DNA from: DAORHV01 sp964448405
Lineage (GTDB): Bacteria > Patescibacteriota > Gracilibacteria > Peribacterales > Peribacteraceae
Reading direction: 5' to 3'
Assembly: GCA_964448405.1 (NCBI GenBank)
Contig: CAYUVW010000024.1
Location: 1-17,671, forward strand
DNA: 17,671 nucleotides
Position numbers and translations under genes: made by a program. Positions 1-5,608 of the stretch are shown piece after piece. Under the pieces are notes generated by a model, which was not told where the DNA came from, ran no database searches, and saw nothing but the letters and a program-made list of their open reading frames with translations. Each line of letters starts with the position of its first letter. Position 1 is the stretch's first letter.

Positions 1-462
1 GAAGGAACGCCGGGTGTGCAGCGTGCTCCTGGCAAAGCGGTGAAGGGCAAGCCGTGGCGCATCCACTTCTCGCCGCGCGGCAAGCGACTCAAGCAAATAG
101 CAGTCGAAACAATCGCCAAGAAACACGATTGGCTGGTGCTGCTGTGCGGCCACTACGAAGGCATCGACCAGCGCGTGATCGACGGCTGGATCGACGAAGA
201 AGTCAGTATCGGCGATTACGTGCTTACCGGCGGGGAGCTGCCGGCCATGGTGCTCATCGATGCGGTTGCCCGTCATGTCCCGGGCGTACTCGGCAAAGAA
301 GAGTCTGCGGCCGAGGAGAGTTTTTCCAAGGCACTGAAGCGCAAGAAGGAGTACCCGCACTACACCCGTCCGGAAGAGTTCCGCGGCATGCGGGTGCCGG
401 ATATTCTGTTGTCCGGCCACCACGAAAACATCGCCAAATGGCGCCGGGAGCAGTTGCAGTAG
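1..462 (+). CDS. trmD: tRNA (guanine-N1-)-methyltransferase TrmD, 3' part (5' end outside window)
   Basis: TrmD methylates G37 at N1 in tRNAs with a G next to the anticodon, using S-adenosylmethionine, and so prevents frameshifting. The open frame runs in from base 1, and 153 residues are visible of a protein usually near 250, so roughly the first 95 are missing. The GTG at 16 is internal. Visible family motifs are LCGHYEGIDQRV, then IGDYVLTGGELPAM (part of the trefoil-knot SAM site), then the C-terminal YTRPEEFRG and LLSGHHENIAKWR, which belong to the tRNA-binding part. The gene stops with TAG and is followed by the promoter of an unrelated hypothetical gene. In many bacteria trmD lies in an rpsP-rimM-trmD-rplS group. 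rplS does not follow here, so that order is broken downstream. Identification is secure. Confidence 0.96.
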   Translation, partial: EGTPGVQRAPGKAVKGKPWRIHFSPRGKRLKQIAVETIAKKHDWLVLLCGHYEGIDQRVIDGWIDEEVSIGDYVLTGGELPAMVLIDAVARHVPGVLGKEESAAEESFSKALKRKKEYPHYTRPEEFRGMRVPDILLSGHHENIAKWRREQLQ

Positions 463-465
463 GGG

Positions 466-480
466 ATTATTGACAATAAT
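466..480. repeat. Perfect 7-bp inverted repeat over the -35 box of the 507 gene
   Basis: ATTATTG and CAATAAT flank a single central A. The dyad contains the -35 hexamer TTGACA at 470-475 of the promoter for the gene at 507. A dyad of this size over a -35 box is a typical place for a repressor to bind, but it could also arise by chance in AT-rich promoter DNA. It is too short, and lacks a following T run, to be a convincing trmD terminator. Confidence 0.4.
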
Positions 481-497
481 GCTAAATATAGTATAGT
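470..497 (+). promoter_or_regulatory. Strong sigma-70-type promoter for the 507 hypothetical gene
   Basis: TTGACA at 470-475, a 16-base spacer, then TATAGT at 492-497. A second TATAGT overlaps at 487-492. Nine bases separate the -10 from the ATG at 507, so transcription should start 2-3 bases before the start codon. No ribosome binding site is present. Confidence 0.75.
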
Positions 498-506
498 AGT
501 TTTCTT

Positions 507-1070
507 ATGCCATCCAAGAAGCCACTCAAAATCGCCGATATTCTCGAGCAGCAGCTCGAGGACCCGGTCATGCGTGAAAAGGCGAATAGCGAATTCCAGA
601 AACATGCGCTGAGTATTCGACAGTCATTCAAGGATTCGCGAGATGCCGTATCCAAAATTCTCGCCCGCGTTCTCTACGAGATTTCCTGGTTTCAGGAGAT
701 TCCTTTTGTCGTAAGCGACATACGACCCGCACGTACCGACCGACGCGAAACTTGGGACGAGCAAGAAGATCGGCTACGTGACGCGATCGACAGGTTGGAA
801 AGCGCACAGGTAGAAGAACTCCGCGATCACGTTCGTCGTGCAATCCAAGAGAAACTTGTCGATAAACTTCGTGTCGCTATTCCCAAGTACATCGCCACCC
901 CCAGCATGCTTGCCATCGAACAGCGCTTCGTCATCCAAAGCGACCCCGAAACATCCGGCAATCCGGTGCGCGGCCAGTTGCGCAATGTGGCAGATGAAGG
1001 TTATCGACCGGAGCCGCTCGACAAGCGCACGGGCGAGAGCATGGGCGGCAAGACACTTAAGGACGAATAA
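507..1070 (+). CDS. Hypothetical protein, 187 aa, charged and helical
   Basis: I do not recognise this protein. It is rich in Arg, Glu, Asp and Lys and lacks a signal peptide or membrane segment, so it is probably cytoplasmic. Residues 35-60 and 80-125 look strongly helical; the second stretch (around DEQEDRLRDAIDRLESAQVEELRDHV) has a coiled-coil-like pattern of charged and aliphatic residues. Residues 145-187 are polar, Gly- and Lys-rich and probably disordered. The start at 507 is supported by a near-consensus promoter nine bases upstream. The gene converges on the 1081-1938 gene with 10 bp between the stops. The strong promoter with a dyad over its -35 box suggests high, possibly controlled expression. 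Function unknown. Confidence 0.75.
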   Translation: MPSKKPLKIADILEQQLEDPVMREKANSEFQKHALSIRQSFKDSRDAVSKILARVLYEISWFQEIPFVVSDIRPARTDRRETWDEQEDRLRDAIDRLESAQVEELRDHVRRAIQEKLVDKLRVAIPKYIATPSMLAIEQRFVIQSDPETSGNPVRGQLRNVADEGYRPEPLDKRTGESMGGKTLKDE

Positions 1071-1080
1071 TCCCGTAGCG

Positions 1081-1938
1081 TCAGACTCCCGCGTGCTGCG
1101 AACCGCCGTTGGAGTTTTCGTAGTCCAATTCGAACTGTTCGGCGATCATGATGAGGTCTTTGGTGGAGAGCGGCGTGCCGCCGGTCATGAAGAATTCGCC
1201 TTGCCGAATGCCGGTGGAGCGGTGCGGATCGAAACCGCAGGCATCGCCGTGCCGTAGGCGCGTGCGGTTCTGCCAGGCACCCTGGCGTACGCGGCGTTTG
1301 AGCACCCACAAATGTTCCTTGGACGGGTGATCGGGGTCCATGGCCACAACTTCGCCGATGAAGAACTGACCTTTACGCACTGTTTGGGGCATTGGACGCT
1401 CGCGCTTGGCGGGAAGGATGATTTCGCGGCCGGGACCGCCCAGCCACAGCCGTTCCAACTGTTCCCGCGTCAGCAGCGAATGGTCGTACCACACCTCACG
1501 GTCGGGGATGATCGGCAAGGATCGCTCGCCATGTTTGCTTTCGGCTGGTGTGAGCAACAGGCGGCAATATTGGGCTTTGCGGGTATTCAGGATACTTCGC
1601 AGTGCTTCGAGCACTTTGTTTTGGGGGTGGGGATCGACCAGCGTGACGCGTGTTTCCACAACGGCTTTTTCGCCTTCCACATGCACGGTAGTCGAGGCGG
1701 AGTCACAGCCGAACAGTCCAAGCTGGTCGATGGAACTACGCGTGCCGCGGTGGACCTCCTCAAGTCCGCTGCGCTGCAAGAGCACCTGCAGCAGTTCTTT
1801 TTGCGCGGGCTGCAGTGCAATTTCTACGACTGCACGGTACGACGGCAGCTTATATTTGGGGTGCGGCTGGGCGTCCTGCTCGTCGTCCAATTCCACAATG
1901 CAGCCGTCGGCGGTGGTCATGGCTTTGGTCAGGTCCAT
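1081..1938 (-). CDS. Hypothetical protein, 285 aa
   Basis: I do not recognise this protein. It is a soluble-looking mix of strands and helices with no signal peptide or membrane segment. Residues 30-110 alternate hydrophobic and polar residues as in a small alpha/beta domain. Residues 150-230 contain WYDHSLLTREQLERLWLGG and a basic stretch with KRRVRQGAW that could bind nucleic acid or phosphate. The C-terminal tail is polar. Three scattered Cys residues form no clear metal motif. The minus strand is chosen because the opposite-strand open frame here is rich in Phe, His and Gly and looks like a shadow. The gene is divergent from the first GTP cyclohydrolase II gene and shares its 142-bp upstream region, which hints at but does not show a functional link. 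Its promoter lies 32 bases before the ATG, unusually far for this window, so the true start may be uncertain. Confidence 0.7.
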   Translation of the reverse strand: MDLTKAMTTADGCIVELDDEQDAQPHPKYKLPSYRAVVEIALQPAQKELLQVLLQRSGLEEVHRGTRSSIDQLGLFGCDSASTTVHVEGEKAVVETRVTLVDPHPQNKVLEALRSILNTRKAQYCRLLLTPAESKHGERSLPIIPDREVWYDHSLLTREQLERLWLGGPGREIILPAKRERPMPQTVRKGQFFIGEVVAMDPDHPSKEHLWVLKRRVRQGAWQNRTRLRHGDACGFDPHRSTGIRQGEFFMTGGTPLSTKDLIMIAEQFELDYENSNGGSQHAGV

Positions 1939-1970
1939 GGGGGGGCGTGAGGAGATTTGAGGGGTTTCCT

Positions 1971-1998
1971 ACTGTACTTCCCTTACAGTCGGATGCAA
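1971..1998 (-). promoter_or_regulatory. Candidate promoter for the 285-aa hypothetical gene
   Basis: On the minus strand TTGCAT (1998-1993), a 16-base spacer, then TACAGT (1976-1971). The -10 is 32 bases from the ATG at 1938, so a leader of about 25 bases is expected. No Shine-Dalgarno motif is visible in it. This is the only gene-start promoter in the window that implies a leader of normal length. Confidence 0.45.
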
Positions 1999-2041
1999 GG
2001 CGTATCCCTGGCGGTAGACCGATGGCACCATGGCGAGCTTG

Positions 2042-2070
2042 TTGCGGCAGAAAAATTGTTCTGGTACAAC
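2042..2070 (+). promoter_or_regulatory. Candidate extended -10 promoter for GTP cyclohydrolase II (A)
   Basis: TTGCGG at 2042-2047, a 17-base spacer, then TACAAC at 2065-2070 preceded by TGG (extended -10 pattern TGn). The ATG at 2081 is 10 bases downstream of the -10. No ribosome binding site is present. The position of this element is the main reason to prefer the start at 2081 over an in-frame ATG at 2030. Confidence 0.5.
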
Positions 2071-2080
2071 TTGCCTCCTT

Positions 2081-3307
2081 ATGCCCAAGGTCAAAAATCA
2101 TGCCGGTCCGTATGAAGTTCCTTATGTGACGTCGGGTGGAACGGATGTGGATTATCGAACACACTATTTCGAATACTCGCCGCGCAGCGCCCACCTTGTG
2201 CTGGCACGCGATATCGACAAGCCCATCGTTGACCTGCGACTTGCCACTGCCTGCAGTCTGGCCCATCAACTCGGTTCGGTGAAGTGCGACTGTGGAACCC
2301 AAATGCGTGCTGCTCAGGAGCAATTAGCGGCAACCAACAACGGCGCCATGATGATCTATTCGATTGGCGAAGATCATGAAGGCCGCGGTGCGGGCGAGCT
2401 GAACCACGTGCGTGCCTACGTCCTACAGCACCGCGAACGCATTGATACGGTTACCTCGTACCAGGGACTGGGTATCGACGTGGATCCGCGCAACTACGGT
2501 CAGCAGGTGCACATCATGCGCAAATTCGGTTTGCATGAGCGCAAGCGCACGGTCCGCGTGCTGACCAATAATCCAGGCAAAGTGCACCCGCTCCGCGAGG
2601 CTGGGTTCCGCGCCGACCAATTGCTGCTGAACGTGCCGGTGACCAAGTACAACTACGGACAGTTGTTGTCGCGTCAGCGCGGATTGGGCCACACGTTCGA
2701 CAGGGACTTGGGCGCGATGTCGGTGGAAGGCGCAATCGTGCCGCGCACGAATGGGGAGCTGGAAGGAGTGGATTACAGCGTTGAGCCGCACATCGTAAAT
2801 CCCGACGGGCAGCGCTATGGTCCATTCCCACTGCCCTATGCCATCGACGGTACCGATAATGGCCGCATTTTGGAGCTGGATACGTACTATTACATCATCA
2901 ACGAACGCATGTATTTCGCCGTCCGACGGCCGGACGATCAGGCGCAAGACGCTGAAGTGGAGGCGCTTTCAGCTTGCATGCCGGGACACATCCTGGGCTC
3001 GACGTTGTGCGATTGCCGCGCCAAGCTGCGGCGTGTCATGCAGTGCATGGCGCCGGACGAAGCGAAGAAAGCCGCACCGCTCCTGATTTTCGCACTCGGC
3101 TATTACGATCGTCGCGATGACCTGGAGCCCGATGAAATCCTGGCGCATTTGCGCGGAGATACCGATCGCCGCGAAATGAGCTGGGACCATCCGCATGCTC
3201 GTACGATCCTCGCCGATCTCGGCGTTGATAGTCCTCGGCCGTTTTCGCCGCCTTCAGTCAAGAGTGCCGCTGACTCCATGAGCACGCAGGACAGAAAGAA
3301 AAAATAG
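2081..3307 (+). CDS. GTP cyclohydrolase II family protein A, with a second degenerate Zn-motif half-domain
   Basis: GTP cyclohydrolase II opens the imidazole ring of GTP, releasing formate and pyrophosphate and giving diaminopyrimidinone ribosylamine phosphate, the first riboflavin step. With the start at 2081 the protein has 408 residues, twice the usual 200 or so. The first domain (about 35-190) keeps the zinc cysteines C58, C69 and C71 with family spacing, EGR (100-102), Tyr113 (E. coli RibA Tyr105), Asp135 and Arg137 (Asp126, Arg128) and LTNN (161-164). It should be active. Residues 265-380 contain a second C-x10-C-x-C motif (C299, C310, C312, in GSTLCDCRAKL) after a strand-rich stretch, as in the N-terminal half of the family. 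The EGR, Tyr, Asp/Arg and TNN elements are not seen there. The ATG at 2030 would add 17 atypical residues and precede the promoter. Divergent from the 285-aa gene, convergent with the YjjX-like gene. Confidence 0.85.
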   Translation: MPKVKNHAGPYEVPYVTSGGTDVDYRTHYFEYSPRSAHLVLARDIDKPIVDLRLATACSLAHQLGSVKCDCGTQMRAAQEQLAATNNGAMMIYSIGEDHEGRGAGELNHVRAYVLQHRERIDTVTSYQGLGIDVDPRNYGQQVHIMRKFGLHERKRTVRVLTNNPGKVHPLREAGFRADQLLLNVPVTKYNYGQLLSRQRGLGHTFDRDLGAMSVEGAIVPRTNGELEGVDYSVEPHIVNPDGQRYGPFPLPYAIDGTDNGRILELDTYYYIINERMYFAVRRPDDQAQDAEVEALSACMPGHILGSTLCDCRAKLRRVMQCMAPDEAKKAAPLLIFALGYYDRRDDLEPDEILAHLRGDTDRREMSWDHPHARTILADLGVDSPRPFSPPSVKSAADSMSTQDRKKK

Positions 3308-3320
3308 AAGACTATTTTTT
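3299..3320. terminator. AT-rich hairpin between convergent genes, possible bidirectional terminator
   Basis: A 9-bp perfect stem (AAAAAATAG and CTATTTTTT) closes a 4-base AAGA loop. Both arms carry the TAG stop codons of the two convergent genes. On the plus strand the right arm ends in six Ts, and the same holds on the other strand. The stem contains only one G-C pair per arm, so it is a weak terminator at best. Confidence 0.45.
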
Positions 3321-3884
3321 GTCTTTTGCCAGCGCCTGCAGTTTTTCCGATTGCCGGAGCAATTGACCGAGCGCGGACAGCAGTCCCACATGCAGTACAT
3401 GCGCACGAGTCAGCACGCCATTTGTCAGTGATGCATGCGTGTCCGTTCCATCGGTAATGGCGCCGCGTTCCTGGAGAACGGTGCCGACCGTGGTTGTTTT
3501 GAAGCCACGAGTGCGCGCTTCAGCGACAGCGTCTTTCGGGTATTCCAATCCGGTGCACGTGCCGCGTGCGACCAATCCGCCAGCGTCGCTTGCCACCACC
3601 CAGCCACAGTCGAAGATGCGCTCTGCGTCACCTTCGCCGATGGAGAAAATACCGCCTTCCATGGCGACACGGAGGTCGTACTGCGTTTGGCCGATGAGCT
3701 GGATGAGATGTGCAAGACGGTTCTCCGCCCCCAAGAGCGTTTCAGCCTGTCCGTTCGGTTGCTCATTCACGCCCGAGTTTGCCTTGAAGCCTTGGATCTC
3801 GACACCGGGGCCGAACACTTCATTGCAGGCGAGCTGCACGGCTTCGAGCTTGTGGACGCTGGTGGAGGCGACGGCAATTTTCAT
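3312..3884 (-). CDS. yjjX: YjjX/DUF84-type noncanonical purine NTP phosphatase (ITP/XTP)
   Basis: The YjjX family hydrolyses ITP and XTP, deaminated purine nucleotides, and so keeps them out of DNA and RNA. The 190-residue protein starts MKIAVASTSVHKLEAVQLA, like the family's phosphate-binding N-terminus. It then has SGVNEQPNGQAETLLGAENRL (residues 37-57, matching the family SGV-x2-QP-x-G-x2-ET-x2-GA-x-NR pattern), AMEGGIF, a conserved-looking Trp in GWVV, and LTNGVLTRAHV near the end. It is about 20 residues longer than E. coli YjjX. It is the second gene of a minus-strand pair: the TrpF-like gene stops 6 bp upstream, and no ribosome binding site is visible, so translation may be coupled. 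It could be simple nucleotide clean-up, but its position inside a cluster of GTP-processing enzymes suggests a linked role. That link is inference. Confidence 0.85.
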   Translation of the reverse strand: MKIAVASTSVHKLEAVQLACNEVFGPGVEIQGFKANSGVNEQPNGQAETLLGAENRLAHLIQLIGQTQYDLRVAMEGGIFSIGEGDAERIFDCGWVVASDAGGLVARGTCTGLEYPKDAVAEARTRGFKTTTVGTVLQERGAITDGTDTHASLTNGVLTRAHVLHVGLLSALGQLLRQSEKLQALAKDKK

Positions 3885-3890
3885 ATGTTC

Positions 3891-4721
3891 TCAGGAAGTA
3901 CTGCGAACGACGGCGTACGCATTGCGCAGAAAATGCAGCGACTTGGGCACACTGAAAGCGTCGGTATCCGGTTCACGGATGGCGGTTTCGGTGTCCAGAC
4001 TCACGGTACCGGCGACGCGGAACGCGTTGGCATACATCTCCTCGACATTGTCGGGTCCGATGCCGCCGGCGATGCCGATGCGGGCGTCCGGCGTTGTTTC
4101 GCGTACCAGGTGTGCAAGCAGGGCGCATTCATCATGCCTTAGTTTCACACCCATGCCTGACGACAGATCCAGCAGCACGTGAGCGACGGCGAAGCGGCAG
4201 GCATCCAGGTGACGGACGACATCGTCTTCACCGCGCTCCAGCAGTTCGCGGCGCAACTGGTAGATGATCGGCAGATTCGGGTGCGCCTTGTGTACTTTTG
4301 CAAGTTCGTCGGGATCTACCACGCCATTCAGCTGCAGTGCTCCCAACGTTGCCGGATCTGCACCTTCCAAGATGCGCAGGACGGCGTCCGCGAATGGAGC
4401 GGTGCGGTAGCGCGCGAAGTCCAATACGTCGGGAATGTCCTTCTTTGGCTGGTCGCGGAAATACGTTTCCACATGCACTGCCAGCGGCATGGCGGCGGTA
4501 ACGGCTCCACTGATGACGCGGACGTCTTCCACGGTCGCGATTTTTCTCGGTTTGCCAGGCAATTCGCCTTTTGCCGTGTAGCGATCGGCAGAAATACCGA
4601 GCAGCACGTCGTGACTTGCCGGCACCGCAAGTGCAGAGTCCTCCTCGTGAGCGGCTTGGATCGTACGGACGTCTTCGGCAGACGACAGTGCGCTGAGGGA
4701 AATGTACGGTCGTTGCATCAT
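3891..4721 (-). CDS. TrpF-like TIM-barrel protein (phosphoribosyl-anthranilate isomerase-related)
   Basis: TrpF carries out an Amadori rearrangement that turns an aminated ribose 5-phosphate into a 1-amino-1-deoxyribulose phosphate. This 276-residue protein shows the TrpF strand signatures in order: residues 7-19 ISLSALSSAEDVR (family KICG-x4-ED), ALQLNGV (128-134, family VQLHG), VLLDLSSGMGVK (182-193, family LLD-x4-G-x-G), GIAGGIGPDNV (216-226, family LAGG-x-PENV) and SLDTET (241-246, family D-x-SSG-x-E). The general-acid aspartate is matched by Asp185, but the catalytic cysteine of KICG is replaced by Ser10. It is about 70 residues longer than usual TrpF, and no other trp gene lies nearby. 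It is the first gene of a unit with YjjX and is divergent from the RibD-like gene. It could act on a ribosylamino-pyrimidine rather than in tryptophan synthesis. Another TIM-barrel family is possible. Confidence 0.6.
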   Translation of the reverse strand: MMQRPYISLSALSSAEDVRTIQAAHEEDSALAVPASHDVLLGISADRYTAKGELPGKPRKIATVEDVRVISGAVTAAMPLAVHVETYFRDQPKKDIPDVLDFARYRTAPFADAVLRILEGADPATLGALQLNGVVDPDELAKVHKAHPNLPIIYQLRRELLERGEDDVVRHLDACRFAVAHVLLDLSSGMGVKLRHDECALLAHLVRETTPDARIGIAGGIGPDNVEEMYANAFRVAGTVSLDTETAIREPDTDAFSVPKSLHFLRNAYAVVRSTS

Positions 4722-4722
4722 C

Positions 4723-4748
4723 TTGAAACTACAGAACTTTTCTATAGT
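4723..4748 (+). promoter_or_regulatory. Promoter for the RibD-like gene
   Basis: TATAGT at 4743-4748 lies 11 bases before the ATG at 4760. TTGAAA at 4723-4728 is a possible -35 with a short 14-base spacer. There is no Shine-Dalgarno motif. The element interleaves with the opposing promoter of the TrpF-like gene. Confidence 0.5.
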
Positions 4749-4755
4749 ATGTCAA
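4728..4755 (-). promoter_or_regulatory. Promoter for the TrpF-like/YjjX unit
   Basis: On the minus strand a perfect TTGACA (4755-4750), a 16-base spacer and TGTAGT (4733-4728). The ATG at 4721 begins 6 bases after the -10, so the start codon should be the first transcribed bases. It overlaps the promoter of the divergent RibD-like gene, so the two units cannot easily fire at the same moment. Confidence 0.6.
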
Positions 4756-4759
4756 CTCT

Positions 4760-5560
4760 ATGCGTCCCACCCGCCAAACACTGGAGGATGCCATGCGCAC
4801 GTGTCTGACGCTCTCAGAAGAGGGGCGCGGTACGGTGGGTACCGGCGCCATGGTCGCAGCGACGCTGGTTCGCGGGAAAAATATCGTTGCAACAGGCGTG
4901 CATCGGTTGTTCGGTACGGCCCATGGTGAACGCGATTTATTGAACAGGTATGGCGATCCGGTGGAACCTGACGATGTTTTGGTCGTGAACCTGGAACCCT
5001 GTTGTCCGAGCCCCACCAAGAAAACACCTCCCTGCACCGAGATCATCTTGGCTCGCGGCGTGCAGCATGTCGCCTACGGCTTGGTGGATCCCGATGTGCG
5101 CGTAGCCGGCAACGGTTTGCGTATCTTGGCTGAGCGGGGAGTCACCGGCGAAGGGCCGATTTTGGAACAGGAGTGCCGCAACCATAACCGTGGCTTTCTC
5201 ACCATGCGTACACTCGGTCGTCCATGGACCAGCGTGGCCGCTTCGCCGGATGATGTGTCGGACGAGCAGCTCCGCAAGCACGCGGCGGTTGTGAGCGACG
5301 ACCCCGAAGCCGTGCTGCGTTCGCTGGCGCGACCCAACGAAGGCTTCCGTCCGCTGCATGTGTACGTGGGCTCCGAAGCGCTTTCGGATCAGGCCGGTTT
5401 GAAAATTCTCCGCACGCAAGCCGATCTCGTCGTAGCGACCAGGGCGCTCATGACTCCAGACGGCGATTATCATGGGGTGACCAGTATGATTTTGCTCGGC
5501 GAACTCGCACGGCAGGCGCGAGACGCTTCGCTATTCGATGCCACACTCGACGGTCGCTGA
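4760..5560 (+). CDS. RibD-like pyrimidine deaminase with collapsed reductase region
   Basis: RibD deaminates the diaminopyrimidine product of GTP cyclohydrolase II and then reduces its ribose to ribityl. In this 266-residue protein residues 1-150 follow the deaminase fold: the zinc site is HGE (55-57; HAE in RibD) with C81 or C82 and C92 in LEPCC and TPPCTE, followed by LVDPDVRVAGNGLRIL and ECRNHNRGF as in RibD. Two family signatures differ: the N-terminal PNP is absent (GTVGTGAMVA instead) and the HYG before TPPC is replaced within a longer loop. Residues 154-232 recall a compressed RibD reductase (GRPWTS, then VSDDPEAVL, then RPLHVYVG, then ADLVVATRAL). The NADPH-binding and SLDG segments are missing, and the protein is about 100 residues short. 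Deaminase activity is likely, reduction unlikely. It shares an orientation with GTP cyclohydrolase B, 48 bp downstream. Confidence 0.75.
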   Translation: MRPTRQTLEDAMRTCLTLSEEGRGTVGTGAMVAATLVRGKNIVATGVHRLFGTAHGERDLLNRYGDPVEPDDVLVVNLEPCCPSPTKKTPPCTEIILARGVQHVAYGLVDPDVRVAGNGLRILAERGVTGEGPILEQECRNHNRGFLTMRTLGRPWTSVAASPDDVSDEQLRKHAAVVSDDPEAVLRSLARPNEGFRPLHVYVGSEALSDQAGLKILRTQADLVVATRALMTPDGDYHGVTSMILLGELARQARDASLFDATLDGR

Positions 5561-5567
5561 GCAGCTT

Positions 5568-5595
5568 TTGCAATTCCTATTTTCGTTGCTACGAT
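5568..5595 (+). promoter_or_regulatory. Extended -10 promoter for GTP cyclohydrolase II (B)
   Basis: TTGCAA at 5568-5573, a 16-base spacer, then TACGAT at 5590-5595 preceded by TGC (extended -10). The ATG at 5609 follows after 13 bases. Although the RibD-like gene ends just upstream on the same strand, this gene seems able to start its own transcript. Confidence 0.55.
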
Positions 5596-5608
5596 TCATT
5601 CCTTCACC

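Noticed and set aside
1312..1950. Long plus-strand open frame opposite the 285-aa gene
   Set aside because: Its composition is rich in Phe, His and Gly, as in reverse-strand shadows, and the minus-strand frame is longer and has a promoter.
1939..2080. Possible FMN riboswitch upstream of cyclohydrolase A
   Set aside because: A short CCCTGGCGGTAGACCG stretch recalls one conserved segment, but the other conserved blocks and stems are absent. The gap also holds two promoters, and the predicted leader is only a few bases long.
2030..2080. Upstream ATG for cyclohydrolase A
   Set aside because: The 17 extra residues do not resemble the family N-terminus, and the ATG lies before the promoter that fits the start at 2081.
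3435..4182. Plus-strand open frames across the YjjX-like and TrpF-like genes
   Set aside because: They span two genes with recognisable families on the other strand, and their residue composition is atypical.
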